Assembly (NCBI GenBank): GCA_947630375.1
Contig: CANRHH010000003.1
Location: 32,502-96,501 of the forward strand
Direction of reading: 5' to 3'
Length of the DNA: 64,000 bases
From: an uncultured Oscillospiraceae bacterium
GTDB taxonomy: Bacteria; Bacillota; Clostridia; Oscillospirales; Oscillospiraceae
In this document: one piece after another, positions 48,895-58,878 of the stretch
How the letters are laid out: each line of letters starts with the position of its first letter
How positions within the stretch are numbered: the stretch's first letter is position 1
Program-made: the position numbers and the translations under genes
The notes under the pieces: model-generated
What the model saw: only the letters and a program-made list of their open reading frames with translations
Database searches by the model: none
Told to the model about the DNA's origin: nothing

Positions 48895-49955
48895 ATAAGA
48901 AGAAAAACGAAGTCAGCATCGTCCGGTCCTCTGCGGCTGAATACTTGACCTTTATCACCGCCACCGGCGAGAGCGACGTCAACGCGGTCTACTGCGATGA
49001 AAACGTCTGGCTCACCCAGAAGATGATGGGTCTGCTCTACAATGTGGAGACTAATACGATCAATTACCACCTGAAGAAGATCTTTGCGGACGGCGAGGTG
49101 GACGAGGCGTCAGTTATTCGAAAATTTCGAATAACTGCCTCCGACGGGAAAAGCTATCTTGCAAACCACTATAATCTGAGCGCGATCATCGCTGTCGGGA
49201 ACAAGGTCGATTCGCCGCGGGCTGTTCAATTCAGAAAATGGGCGAACCGCATTATTGAAGAATTCACCGTCAAGGGCTTCACCATGGACGACGAGCGGCT
49301 GAAAAACTTCGGCACCGTTCTGACCAAGGACTATTTTGAGGAGCAGCTTCAGCGCATCCGGGAGATCCGCCTGTCTGAACGGAGATTTTACCAGAAGATC
49401 ACGGACATTTATGCTACCAGCATCGACTATGACCCCAGCGCGTACACCACCAAGCTGTTTTTTGCCCGGGTGCAAAATCAGCTCCACTGGGCCATCCACG
49501 GGGAGACGGCGGCCGAGGTGATCTATCACCGGGCGGACAGCGAGAAGGAACACATGGGGCTAACCACCTGGAAGGACGCGCCCAACGGCAAGATCCAGAG
49601 GTTTGATGTGGTGGTCGCCAAGAATTATCTGACCGAAGAGGAGCTCTCCGCTATGGCCAGGATCGTCAACGCCTATCTGGACCTGGCGGAGCTGCGTGCC
49701 AACGAGCACGTTCCAATGACCATGGAGGACTGGGCAGAGCAGTTTGAAGGGGTCCTGCGCCTGAGCAAAAAAGAGATTCTGACAAACGCCGGCAGCATCT
49801 CCGCCAGGATCGCGGAGGAGTACGCCCTGAGCGAATTTGAAAAGTACCGGGTAAAGCAGGATCGGCTTTACCAGAGCGACTTTGACCGGGTACTGCTGGA
49901 GGGCCAGCAGAGCGCGGCCGAACTCCCGGAAAAAGGCGGCGAAGAGGATGAATAA
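48891..49955 (+). CDS. RhuM-family protein
   Basis: 354 residues matching the RhuM ('virulence RhuM') family: [26 protein letters not shown] near the start, [24 protein letters not shown], and [12 protein letters not shown]-like (here [15 protein letters not shown]). The N-terminal half resembles a Bro/KilA-N-type DNA-binding region. Often found inside type I restriction operons; the role is unknown, perhaps regulatory. Translationally coupled to hsdM and overlapping hsdS by eight bases. Confidence 0.85.
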   Translation: MNKKKNEVSIVRSSAAEYLTFITATGESDVNAVYCDENVWLTQKMMGLLYNVETNTINYHLKKIFADGEVDEASVIRKFRITASDGKSYLANHYNLSAIIAVGNKVDSPRAVQFRKWANRIIEEFTVKGFTMDDERLKNFGTVLTKDYFEEQLQRIREIRLSERRFYQKITDIYATSIDYDPSAYTTKLFFARVQNQLHWAIHGETAAEVIYHRADSEKEHMGLTTWKDAPNGKIQRFDVVVAKNYLTEEELSAMARIVNAYLDLAELRANEHVPMTMEDWAEQFEGVLRLSKKEILTNAGSISARIAEEYALSEFEKYRVKQDRLYQSDFDRVLLEGQQSAAELPEKGGEEDE

Positions 49956-51198
49956 GCTGGAACAGTTGATAAAGGAACTTTGCCCGGACGGGGTAGAGTA
50001 TGTCGTTCTTAATACTGTATGTCAAGTGTTTGATGGCACACATCAAACGCCAAAATATACTGATTCTGGAGTTAAATTTGCAAGCGTCGAGAACATTGCT
50101 AATCCATACGATACGAAAAAATATATTTCTTATGAAGACTTTGAAAAATATAAAATAAAACCTCAACAAGGCGATGTTTTAATGACTCGAATTGGCTCTG
50201 TTGGGATATGTACCGTACTCGAATCATCCGAGCCATTAGCATATTATGTTTCACTTGCGCTTCTGAGGCCAAATCACGAAGTTTTAAATAGCAAGTTTTT
50301 AAAGTATTCAATTGAAAGTTTAACTGGCAGAAAAGAGTTACAAAAAAGAATATTAGTTAACGCCGTTCCTATTAAGATTAATGTAGGTGATATTGGTAAG
50401 ATTAAGATTCCCGTTCCTCCCCTCCCCGTACAAGAAGAAATCGTCCGTATTCTGGACGATTTTACAGAACGTACCGCAGAACTCACTTCGGAACTCACCA
50501 AAGAACTTGAAGCAAGAAAAAAGCTGTATGCGTATTACCGGGACAAACTGCTGACGATGGTGCCAGACTATAGAATCGTTGAATTAAAAGATGTATGCAC
50601 ATTTGTACGCGGCCCATTTGGTGGTGCTCTAAAGAAAGAAATATTCCAATCAACAGGGTATGCTGTGTATGAACAGCAGAACGCAATATATAAAAAACTG
50701 GAGTTTCGATATTTTATTGACAAGGAAAAATTTGGAGAGCTTAGAAGATTTTCTGTTCATCCTGGAGAAATGATCGTTAGTTGTTCCGGGACTATTGGGA
50801 GAACATTTGTAATTCCTCCAAATGCACCTGAAGGTGTAATAAATCAGGCTTTGCTAAAACTAACGCCAAACGAGGATGTGGATGTATTTTATTTGCAATA
50901 TTTCTTTGAGAACACGATTAGCAAAGTATTGAATAGTGTCGCAAGAGGCGGCGCAATAAAGAATGTGCCTTCTGTAGATGAACTTAAAGTAATTAAAATG
51001 CCTCTGCCGCCGCTTGATGTACAAAAACGCCTTGTGAATGTTCTGGACAATTTCGACGCAATCTGCTCTGACCTCAATATCGGTCTGCCTGCAGAGATCG
51101 AGGCCCGGAAAAAACAATACGAATTTTATCGGGATATGCTCTTGACATTTGCGGCCAGCGGCGCGACAATCTCTAATCAATCAATCGTGACGCTTTGA
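49948..51198 (+). CDS. hsdS: Type I specificity subunit, two target domains, ends at a switch repeat
   Basis: 416 residues from ATG 49948. It has two target-recognition domains (about 15-165 and 215-370), each followed by the conserved spacer helix (IPVPPLPVQEEIVRILDDF; MPLPPLDVQKRLVNVLDNF, then EIEARKKQYEFYRD). It sets the DNA sequence methylated and cut. The frame stops just after three AATC units (51175-51186). One more unit would continue it into the next gene. Lower GC in the target domains than in hsdM is usual. Confidence 0.92.
   Translation: MNKLEQLIKELCPDGVEYVVLNTVCQVFDGTHQTPKYTDSGVKFASVENIANPYDTKKYISYEDFEKYKIKPQQGDVLMTRIGSVGICTVLESSEPLAYYVSLALLRPNHEVLNSKFLKYSIESLTGRKELQKRILVNAVPIKINVGDIGKIKIPVPPLPVQEEIVRILDDFTERTAELTSELTKELEARKKLYAYYRDKLLTMVPDYRIVELKDVCTFVRGPFGGALKKEIFQSTGYAVYEQQNAIYKKLEFRYFIDKEKFGELRRFSVHPGEMIVSCSGTIGRTFVIPPNAPEGVINQALLKLTPNEDVDVFYLQYFFENTISKVLNSVARGGAIKNVPSVDELKVIKMPLPPLDVQKRLVNVLDNFDAICSDLNIGLPAEIEARKKQYEFYRDMLLTFAASGATISNQSIVTL
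51175..51186 (+). repeat. AATC tetranucleotide repeat, predicted phase-variation switch in hsdS
   Basis: Three AATC copies. In the present state hsdS ends 12 bases later. With four copies (or one) the frame would read on through INRDALIRLCQYIFG into the downstream half-hsdS, making about 631 residues. Confidence 0.6.
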
Positions 51199-51839
51199 TC
51201 CGGCTTTGTCAATATATTTTTGGATTTGTTTTTGTAGAATTGGATGAGGTTATTTTATCTTTAAATACGGGCCTGAATCCTCGTCAGTTTTTCAAACTCA
51301 ATACAGATGACGCAACGAACTTTTATGTAACAATACGAGAAATGAGAAATGGACAAATAGTAATAACAGAAAAGACAGATCGCATAAACAATGCTGCACT
51401 ACATCTCTGCAACAACAGGTCAAACCTTGAAAAAGGTGATGTACTGTTTTCTGGCACAGGAACCATTGGAGAAACTGTAGTAATCGAAGAATCCCCTCGA
51501 ACCTGGAACATTAAAGAAGGCGTTTATTCAATTAAGCCAAATCCAGATTGGATACTTTCTTACTACCTGCGTTATCTGCTTACAACTGAAAAGATAAAAT
51601 CAGCTTATATGAAGAAAGTAGCAGGTGGCACTGTAAAAAGCCTTCCTATGAAAGAGTTGAGGCAGATTTTTATCCCGCTGCCGTCGTTAGAAAAGCAGAC
51701 TGAGATTGTAAAAACGATACGGCATTTTGACGCTCTCTGTAATGACCTGGGCAGCGGTCTGCCCGCAGAGATCGAAGCGCGAAGAAAGCAGTACGAATAC
51801 TATCGGGACAAGCTATTATCTTTTAAAGTAAAGGAATAA
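51195..51839 (+). CDS. Half specificity subunit (third target domain), possible out-of-frame extension of hsdS
   Basis: 214 residues, one target-recognition domain (about 15-150) plus its spacer helix (PLPSLEKQTEIVKTIRHF, EIEARRKQYEYYRD). It opens at a TTG overlapping the hsdS stop (TTGA). The beginning IRLCQYIFGFVFVELDEV is the stretch that, in my experience of gut Bacillota HsdS proteins, lies between target domains of one chain. No good ribosome site of its own. Either it is made by coupled translation or it is silent until the repeat shifts. Confidence 0.78.
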   Translation: MIRLCQYIFGFVFVELDEVILSLNTGLNPRQFFKLNTDDATNFYVTIREMRNGQIVITEKTDRINNAALHLCNNRSNLEKGDVLFSGTGTIGETVVIEESPRTWNIKEGVYSIKPNPDWILSYYLRYLLTTEKIKSAYMKKVAGGTVKSLPMKELRQIFIPLPSLEKQTEIVKTIRHFDALCNDLGSGLPAEIEARRKQYEYYRDKLLSFKVKE

Positions 51840-51844
51840 ACAGA

Positions 51845-52720
51845 ATGCAGTTACAAAAGACGGTAAAACAGCATTATGTTCCTCGGGTATATCTTCGGGG
51901 CTTTTCCGAGGATAAGAAACGAGTTTATTCTTTTAATTTGCGCTCAAAGAAGCAAAGCAAGCAGCCTGTTCCAATAAAATCAGTCTGTTGGGAAAACCGT
52001 TTATATGAAATAAAAAGAGACACCCAAATTATTTTTGAGAATTATATTGAGCATATTTTAAGCGCATTTGAAGGAGAATTTGCAAAGCACTTTCGCACAT
52101 TAGAAGAAAAATCACAAGACGGTAAAAGTTATCGAACTGGTCCTCTTTTCTCAAATGAGGAAGAAGCATTCTGGAAGGGCTACACAGCTATTCAACTAAT
52201 GCGATCTCCACACACTTTAAAGGCGGCGGAGATAGCAATTGCAGAATGCTTTGGGGACAGCATTAACGATGACGAAAAAAGAAACACGGCAATTTCGCAA
52301 TGCCTTCCGTTTTTCAAAGAGCTTCAACCAGATGATTTAAATGCCTTCTCGTCCTTCCTCCGGCCAATTGACGAGATGTCTATTGCAATCGGAGTTGATA
52401 AGACTGGTAGCCTACTTACTTCAGATAACCCTGTTTACTGTTACGCTCCATTCTATGATAAAGGGGAAATTGAAAATATTGTATTTCCTCTTAGCTCGAA
52501 CTTCGCCTTGCTGCTTTTTGGGGGTGAAGAGAAGAAAGAATATGATAACAATCGGCTGTTCCTTTTAGACCAGGGCGGCATTGAGCGGATTAAAAAATCG
52601 GTAATTTATGTTGCAAAGGATTGGCTCTTTTCAAAAAGTCCTCTTAGTGAGAACGATTTTCAACTTATCGAGACAGTCTTACAAGATAAAAAAGCAGATA
52701 TGGAGGCGAACTCCTTATGA
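51845..52720 (+). CDS. DUF4238 domain protein
   Basis: 291 residues beginning with the family hallmark KQHYVPRVYLRGFSED. The middle has LLTSDNPVYCYAPF and FPLSSNFALLLFG, also as in DUF4238. No membrane helix. Low GC like the hsdS target domains. It lies between hsdS and hsdR and overlaps hsdR by four bases, so it is expressed with the restriction system. DUF4238 proteins occur in defence regions; activity unknown. Confidence 0.82.
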   Translation: MQLQKTVKQHYVPRVYLRGFSEDKKRVYSFNLRSKKQSKQPVPIKSVCWENRLYEIKRDTQIIFENYIEHILSAFEGEFAKHFRTLEEKSQDGKSYRTGPLFSNEEEAFWKGYTAIQLMRSPHTLKAAEIAIAECFGDSINDDEKRNTAISQCLPFFKELQPDDLNAFSSFLRPIDEMSIAIGVDKTGSLLTSDNPVYCYAPFYDKGEIENIVFPLSSNFALLLFGGEEKKEYDNNRLFLLDQGGIERIKKSVIYVAKDWLFSKSPLSENDFQLIETVLQDKKADMEANSL

Positions 52721-55700
52721 GCTATTTCAATATCGTCGCCGCGACAAATGAAAACACCGTTGTGACGGAGTATGAGCCAGTCAAGACCCGCTCGGACAGC
52801 TACCAGAGCGAGGCCGCGCTGGAGCGGGAATTTATCCGCCTTCTGACAGAGCAGGGCTATGAGTATCTGCCTATCCACAGCGAGAAAGAGCTGGTGGCTA
52901 ATCTTCGGCGCAAGCTGGAAGCACTCAATGGCATTCAGTTCAGCGAGGACGAGTGGAGCCGGTTTTTCGCGGAGAAGCTGGCGGACCCCAACGAGCACAT
53001 CACGGAAAAGACCCGCAAGCTCCAGGAGGATCATGTCCAAGTCCTCCGGCGTGACGACGGCAGTACCAAGAACATCACGCTGATCGACAAGAAGAACATC
53101 CACAACAACAGCCTACAAGTCATCAATCAGTACGCCGTCAGCACCGACGAGGGCGCAAGGCACGACAACCGCTACGATGTGACCGTCCTTGTGAACGGCT
53201 TTCCGATGGTACATATCGAGCTGAAGCGCCGGGGCGTCGCCATCCGGGAGGCTTTCAACCAGATCGACCGCTATCAGCGGGATTCCTTCTGGGCCGGCAG
53301 CGGCCTGTTTGAATACGTCCAGATCTTCGTGATCTCCAACGGGACGAACACGAAGTATTACTCCAACAGCACCCGGTTCAACGCCATCAAAGACGCCGCA
53401 TCCGGCAGGGTCAAAAAGGAAAAGACCAGCAACAGTTTTGAGTTCACTTCCTTTTGGGCGGACGCCAACAACCGGGTCATCCCCGACCTGATCGACTTTA
53501 CAAAGACGTTTTTCGCACGGCACACGCTCCTGAACATCCTCACAAAGTATTGTATCTTTACCTCGGAGAAAATGCTGCTGGTCATGCGCCCGTATCAAAT
53601 CACCGCCACGGAGCGCATTTTGAACCGGATCGAGATCGCCAACAACTATAAGAAATACGGCAATATTGCGGGCGGCGGCTACATCTGGCACACCACCGGC
53701 TCCGGCAAGACCCTGACCTCCTTCAAGACGGCGCAGCTGGCCTCCCGGCTGCCCTATATCGACAAAGTCCTCTTTGTGGTGGACCGGAAGGACCTGGACT
53801 ACCAGACCATGAAAGAGTACGACCGTTTTGAAAAGGGCGCGGCCAACAGCAACACCTCCACCAAGGTGCTCCAGCGCCAATTGGAGGACCGGGACGAAAA
53901 AGGCAACCCCCATGAGTACCGTATCATCATCACCACGATCCAGAAGCTCTCCAACTTCGTGAACCGGAACAAGAACCACGAGGTATATAACCGGCACGTT
54001 GTTATCATCTTCGACGAGTGCCACCGCAGCCAGTTCGGGGATATGCACGCCGCCATCGTGAAGAACTTTAAGAAATACCACCTGTTCGGCTTCACCGGAA
54101 CCCCGATCTTTTCCACGAACACAGGCTCGGTGCGAAATCCGCAGTTCTTCACAACGGAGCAGACCTTTGGCGACCAGCTCCACAGTTATACCATCGTGGA
54201 CGCTATCAACGATAAAAACGTGCTGCCGTTCAGGGTGGACTACATCAAGACGATGGATGTGGACGCGGACATCGACGATGAAGAAGTCTGGGACATCGAC
54301 CGCAAAAAGGCGCTGGAGGCGCCCCAGCGCATCGCCCTTGTGACGAAATATATTCTCGAACACTTTGACCAGAAAACCTACCGGGGCGACAAGACCTATG
54401 TGTTCAACGCCCTGACCAATATCTCCGATGTGGCCTCCGGCAAACAGGACGCGGTGGAAGAAATCAAACGCAAGCAGCGGCTCAGCGGATTCAATTCCAT
54501 CTTCGCGGTCGCTTCTGTGCCCATGGCGAAGCTGTATTATCAGGAGTTCAAACGCCAGATGGCGGCGGACCCGACAAAGCGGCTGCGCATAGCGGTCATA
54601 TACAGCTACGGCGCGAACGAGGCGGAGGCAGATGGAATTCTGGACGAGGAAAACCCAGAGGACACCAGCGCCCTCGACCAGACGGCGCGGGATTTCCTGG
54701 ACGCAGCCATCCGGGACTACAACGGGATGTTCCATACGAACTACGACACGTCCAGCGACAAGTTCCAGAATTACTACAAGGACGTCTCTCTCCGGATGAA
54801 GAACAAGGAGCTGGACCTGCTCATTGTGGTCAATATGTTCCTGACCGGCTTTGACGCCACCACGCTCAACACGCTGTGGGTGGACAAGAACCTGAAAATG
54901 CACGGACTGATCCAGGCGTTTTCAAGGACAAACCGCATCCTGAACTCGATCAAGACTTTCGGCAACATCGTCTGTTTCCGCAATCTGCAAAAGCGGGTAG
55001 ACGCGGCGATCTCCCTGTTTGGAGACAAGAACGCCGGGGGCATCGTTCTGCTCCAGAGCTTCAAGGACTACTATGAGGGATATGTTGACCTGGACGGCAA
55101 GCCGCATCCCGGATATGTGGACATGGTGGCGGAGCTGACCGAGAGATTCCCCCTCTCAGAGCCGCAGATCATCGGGGAGCAGGCGCAGAGAGATTTTATC
55201 GTGCTGTTCGGCGCGCTGCTGCGTATGCGCAATCTTCTCTCCTCCTTCGACGATTTCAAGGGGAAAGAGCTAATCTCCGAGCGGGATATGCAGGACTATC
55301 TCGGCCGGTATCAGGATTTGCGGGATGAATGGAACAAACGCCGTAAGCGCGGAGAGAGCACAGACATCATCGACGATATTGTTTTCGAGATTGAGCTGAT
55401 CAAGCAGGTCGAGATCAACATCGACTATATCCTGATGCTGGTGAAGAAATACCACGACACCCACTGTCAGGACAAAGAGGTACTTATCACCATCCGCAAG
55501 GCCATCGACGCCAGCCCGGAACTGCGCAGCAAAAAGGCGCTGATCGAAAACTTTATTTCCGGCATCAACGATGTGGACGACGTGATAGCCGAGTGGAACA
55601 GCTATGTGGCCGAAGAGCGGGAGCGGGAGCTTGCGCAGATCATCCACGATGAAAAGCTCCGTGAGCCGGAGACGCGGAAATTCCTGGAGAACGCCTTCCG

Positions 55701-55902
55701 GGACGGTGAGATAAAGACCACCGGCACGGATATCGACCGCCTTATGCCGCCGGTGTCCCGCTTTGGCGGCGACGGAGCGCGGGCAAAGAAAAAGCAGGCC
55801 GTGATTGACAGGCTGAAAGCGTTTTTTGAGCGGTTTTTCGGCATCGGAGGGGATTCTTTCACCGCATCCGAATTTCGGCAAGCCGAAGAGACCGGCATAT
55901 GA
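52717..55902 (+). CDS. hsdR: Type I restriction endonuclease subunit
   Basis: 1061 residues. The N-terminal nuclease domain has the PD-(D/E)xK-like block DVTVLVNGFPMVHIELKRRG. Then a superfamily 2 helicase motor: motif I HTTGSGKTLTSFKTA, motif II FDECHRSQFG, motif III FGFTGTPIF and motif VI QAFSRTNRI. A C-terminal helical region binds the methylase. It cleaves unmethylated DNA after translocation. Start by ATGA overlap. All three hsd subunits appear intact apart from the hsdS break. Confidence 0.95.
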   Translation: MSYFNIVAATNENTVVTEYEPVKTRSDSYQSEAALEREFIRLLTEQGYEYLPIHSEKELVANLRRKLEALNGIQFSEDEWSRFFAEKLADPNEHITEKTRKLQEDHVQVLRRDDGSTKNITLIDKKNIHNNSLQVINQYAVSTDEGARHDNRYDVTVLVNGFPMVHIELKRRGVAIREAFNQIDRYQRDSFWAGSGLFEYVQIFVISNGTNTKYYSNSTRFNAIKDAASGRVKKEKTSNSFEFTSFWADANNRVIPDLIDFTKTFFARHTLLNILTKYCIFTSEKMLLVMRPYQITATERILNRIEIANNYKKYGNIAGGGYIWHTTGSGKTLTSFKTAQLASRLPYIDKVLFVVDRKDLDYQTMKEYDRFEKGAANSNTSTKVLQRQLEDRDEKGNPHEYRIIITTIQKLSNFVNRNKNHEVYNRHVVIIFDECHRSQFGDMHAAIVKNFKKYHLFGFTGTPIFSTNTGSVRNPQFFTTEQTFGDQLHSYTIVDAINDKNVLPFRVDYIKTMDVDADIDDEEVWDIDRKKALEAPQRIALVTKYILEHFDQKTYRGDKTYVFNALTNISDVASGKQDAVEEIKRKQRLSGFNSIFAVASVPMAKLYYQEFKRQMAADPTKRLRIAVIYSYGANEAEADGILDEENPEDTSALDQTARDFLDAAIRDYNGMFHTNYDTSSDKFQNYYKDVSLRMKNKELDLLIVVNMFLTGFDATTLNTLWVDKNLKMHGLIQAFSRTNRILNSIKTFGNIVCFRNLQKRVDAAISLFGDKNAGGIVLLQSFKDYYEGYVDLDGKPHPGYVDMVAELTERFPLSEPQIIGEQAQRDFIVLFGALLRMRNLLSSFDDFKGKELISERDMQDYLGRYQDLRDEWNKRRKRGESTDIIDDIVFEIELIKQVEINIDYILMLVKKYHDTHCQDKEVLITIRKAIDASPELRSKKALIENFISGINDVDDVIAEWNSYVAEERERELAQIIHDEKLREPETRKFLENAFRDGEIKTTGTDIDRLMPPVSRFGGDGARAKKKQAVIDRLKAFFERFFGIGGDSFTASEFRQAEETGI

Positions 55903-55921
55903 TCCCAAAGGGCGCACTTCT

Positions 55922-56138
55922 ATACGGGGTAGCCCCGTATCGTGCGCGGTGAGTTTGAACCGCCCTGGCTGGTGAATGCCGGGGCGGTTTTCCGTCGCTC
56001 CGCGACGACAAGGGTGTCTCGGCTGTCGCCTCGGTCAGCGCTTCTGCCTTCGGCAGAGGTGCCCACCGGGCCCCCGCCCCTTGCGCCGCGCTGCGGCTAT
56101 CCCACTATGTCCGTCTGTCAAAAGGACAGGCGGATTTT
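55922..56138 (+). other. Terminator and putative oriT of the MobA/MobL element
   Basis: After hsdR lie a palindrome (55922-55940) and a terminator AACCGCCC...GGGGCGGTT (55958-55989). Then come several hairpins (TCTGCCTTCGGCAGA at 56043-56057; CCGTCTGTCAAAAGGACAGG near 56111-56130). The hairpin-rich leader before DUF3847 and the relaxase is the expected place for oriT; it resembles in style bases 30-165, the other element's leader. Confidence 0.5.
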
Positions 56139-56162
56139 TACTATCTTGAAAAAGGAGGAAGC

Positions 56163-56456
56163 ATGACAAGCAAATCATTGGAACAGCTCAGAGCAGAAAA
56201 GGCGGCGGCCGAGGCGAAGCTGGCCGAGTATGAGCACCGGCTCCAGCGGCTGCAAAACCGAAAGCAGTATTACGAGAAGAGCGAGCGGCAAAAGCGGGCG
56301 CACCGGCTTATCACACGGGGCGCGGCAATTGAGAGCATCGCGCCGGAGCTCAGGGGCATGACTGAGACGGACTTCTATTCTCTCATGTCGGAGATCCTCA
56401 GCCTGCCGGAGATCGCTGCCCGCATAAGGGCCGCCGTAAAAGAAAGGAGTGAATGA
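56163..56456 (+). CDS. DUF3847 domain protein
   Basis: 97 residues. The first half is a coiled coil (LEQLRAEKAAAEAKLAEYEH) and the second half LITRGAAIESIAPELRGM, as in DUF3847 proteins that precede MobA/MobL relaxases. Likely a relaxosome helper (inferred from position). AAAGGAGG lies before ATG 56163; the end overlaps the relaxase start. Confidence 0.8.
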   Translation: MTSKSLEQLRAEKAAAEAKLAEYEHRLQRLQNRKQYYEKSERQKRAHRLITRGAAIESIAPELRGMTETDFYSLMSEILSLPEIAARIRAAVKERSE

Positions 56457-57918
56457 CATAGCGGATTTTCATTTTCACGCGGATCAGATCAGGCGGAGCA
56501 AAGGGCAGTCCGCCGTTGCCTCCGCCGCTTATCGCGCCGGAGAGAAGCTGCACAGTGAGTATTACGGCGAGGACAGCGACTACACCCACAAGAGCGGCGT
56601 GGTGTGTTCCGAAATTCTCTTGCCCGCCCATGCCCCGGCAGAGTACGCCGACCGGCAGACCTTGTGGAACGCCGTCGAGAACGCCGAGCAGCACCCCAAA
56701 GCGCAGCTTGCATTCAGTTTCGATTTTGCCTTGCAGAACGAGTTTTCCCTGGAGGAGAACATCGCCCTTGCAAGGCAGTTTTTATTGGACGAGTTTGTGA
56801 GCCGGGGCATGATCGTGGATTTTGCCGTCCACCAGCCGGACAAAAAGGACGGCATCCCCAACCCCCACGTCCATGTGATGTGCCCTATCCGCCCGCTGGA
56901 TGAGCATGGGCAGTGGGGCGCAAAGCAGCACCGGGTCTACGAACTGGACGGGGACGGCAACCGAGTCCGCGACGAGGCGGGCAATTATGTGTTCAACGCC
57001 GTCCCTACCACCGACTGGGGCAGTCCTGAAACGCTGGAGCACTGGCGTGAGGCGTGGTGCAGGCTCTGCAACGCGAAGTTTGAAGAGAAGGGACTGGATG
57101 TGCGTATCGACCACCGCAGCTATGAGCGGCAGGGCCTTGACCGGCTCCCCACCGTCCATGAGGGTCCGGCTGTTCGGCAGATGGAGGCAAAGGGCATTCG
57201 CACCGATAAGGGCGATCTCAACCGCTGGATCAGGGCCACCAACCGGCTGATCCGGAGCATCCGGGAAAAGATCGAGGAGCTGACAGACTGGCTCAAAGAG
57301 TTCCGTCAGCCGCAGGCCCCCAATCTGGCGGAGCTGCTGGGTCGCTATTATGACATACGAAACGAGAACGCCTGGTCCCAGAAAGCCCGGCTGGGAAATT
57401 TGAAACGCTATGTGGAGGACGTGGCTTTCTTAAAGGAGCATATGCTCCTGGACACGGAACAGCTTCAGGCTCATGTTTCGGATCTGAGCGGCCGGGTGCA
57501 TGAGATCAATACCGCCGCGAGAGAAAAGGCTGCCCGCATGAAGGAGCTGAAGAATCTGCTCCGCTGGGCGGAGGACTATGCGCGGCTCCGGCCAGTCGTA
57601 GACGGCATCCCTCCGAAGGGCGGATTTGGAAAGCGGAGGGAGAAATATATGGCAGAGCATGACGGCGAGCTCCGCCAGTTCTACGCCGTCAAGAGGAAGC
57701 TGGACAACGCCCTGCCGGACAAGAAGCTGGCACCAAAGGCGTGGCAGGCTGAATTGGACCGGCTCGGTCAGGAGTACGCGCAGCTTCACGAGGAGCTGAC
57801 GCCGATCTATGCGGAGCTCAAGAAGCTGCGGGATATCCAGCACAAGACTGACGGAGTGCTCCGCCGTCAAAAGGAGCCGAAAGTCCAGGCACAGAAGCGG
57901 GCGCAGGACGAACGGTAA
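56449..57918 (+). CDS. MobA/MobL (MobQ-type) relaxase
   Basis: 489 residues from GTG 56449 (AAAGGAG upstream). The relaxase domain: FHFHADQIRRSKGQSAVASAAYRAG with the usual start block, HKSGVVCSEILLP, and the metal-binding histidines in IPNPHVHVM. The C-terminal 230 residues are helical and charged. It should nick oriT so the circularised element can be moved by a helper's secretion system. A different relaxase class from the one at 545-1852. Confidence 0.92.
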   Translation: MNDIADFHFHADQIRRSKGQSAVASAAYRAGEKLHSEYYGEDSDYTHKSGVVCSEILLPAHAPAEYADRQTLWNAVENAEQHPKAQLAFSFDFALQNEFSLEENIALARQFLLDEFVSRGMIVDFAVHQPDKKDGIPNPHVHVMCPIRPLDEHGQWGAKQHRVYELDGDGNRVRDEAGNYVFNAVPTTDWGSPETLEHWREAWCRLCNAKFEEKGLDVRIDHRSYERQGLDRLPTVHEGPAVRQMEAKGIRTDKGDLNRWIRATNRLIRSIREKIEELTDWLKEFRQPQAPNLAELLGRYYDIRNENAWSQKARLGNLKRYVEDVAFLKEHMLLDTEQLQAHVSDLSGRVHEINTAAREKAARMKELKNLLRWAEDYARLRPVVDGIPPKGGFGKRREKYMAEHDGELRQFYAVKRKLDNALPDKKLAPKAWQAELDRLGQEYAQLHEELTPIYAELKKLRDIQHKTDGVLRRQKEPKVQAQKRAQDER

Positions 57919-57941
57919 GGGACGGCGGAACTTTTCAAAAA

Positions 57942-58092
57942 AATTTTTTCAAGGGGAAGGTTAATTTTCAACTCAAAAAAGCGCGTTATAGATATAGGGG
58001 AATAAATCATTTCTCTCAACAGCAGATAATTTTTTCAAGGGGATAGGCAATTTTCGGCCAAAAAAAGCGCGTTGTAAAGTAGGGGGATATTT
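57942..58092 (+). repeat. Two tandem 86-bp imperfect repeats
   Basis: Units begin with TTTTTTCAAGGGGA at 57944 and 58030. Each continues with an AATTTTC block and AAAAAAGCGCGTT, then TATAG/GTAGGGGGATA-like ends. No gene lies within. They may be protein binding sites for replication, regulation or excision. The rest of the gap to 58525 shows no convincing gene. Confidence 0.6.
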
Positions 58093-58525
58093 TTTCCCCT
58101 CCAAGGCCCCCTGACAACTGAATATCCAGCATCTCAGTTACTTTCTGTTCAGGATGGAGCGACAGACTTCCCGACGCCATGACCCCGCGGGGCGAGCGAC
58201 CACCGGAGAAGTCAGACGGGCCGTGTGGTGCGGTCCGTTCGCAAGGAAAACTGAACAGTACAATGATACTCCTGCCCAGCCACATCCCTTCACAAAAGAA
58301 GGATCACGCAATGGGGGCAGCCCGGCGAGAACCGCGGGGAGGCAAAAGAACCTGTGACACATCAACCGGATGTGGGCTGAGATGTTCCCTTTCGATCAGG
58401 GATGCGGGCGGCAAATATGATCGGCTTGGACATAAGAAAAAACTCAGTTTAAAAACGATATGGCTGAAGCACAAAACCTCCAGCCTTATGACACCAAAAA
58501 TAACGAAAGTAAGGAGGCCGTGCCT

Positions 58526-58759
58526 ATGGCAAATTGCAAAATCTGTGGAAACGAAAACAATGTATATGTTATTCCCGTCTGGCACAGATATACGCTGACC
58601 ATTGAGGAGGCTGCCGGATATTACCACATCGGTGAGGCTAAGCTGCGGTCGTTGATCGATGAACATCCCAACGAGGATTTCTATGTCATGAACGGAAACC
58701 GGGCGCTGATAAAGCGGGAAAAATTTGAACGCTTTCTGGATCAGGCGACAGCTGTGTGA
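58526..58759 (+). CDS. xis: Excisionase (Tn916 Xis-like)
   Basis: 77 residues from ATG 58526 (AAGGAGG eight bases upstream). A short CxxC start (NCKICGNENN), then IPVWHRYTLTIEEAAGYYHIGEAKLRSL, a winged-helix recognition segment, and VMNGNRALIKREKFERFLD, as in Tn916 Xis. It directs the integrase to excision. It lies about 120 bases before int. Confidence 0.85.
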   Translation: MANCKICGNENNVYVIPVWHRYTLTIEEAAGYYHIGEAKLRSLIDEHPNEDFYVMNGNRALIKREKFERFLDQATAV

Positions 58760-58878
58760 GTCTCTCAAAAAAAGAACCGGCAATTTGCCGATTTCCCATG
58801 ATTAAACTGTACGGAGATCCGGATTTGTGATATGATGATAACGCAAGTCTGGCTCTCCTTCTTGAAAGGAGAGATTCC

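Noticed and set aside
53113-54903. 596-residue minus-strand frame across hsdR
   Set aside because: Antisense shadow of a clearly identified helicase/nuclease gene; no initiation signals.
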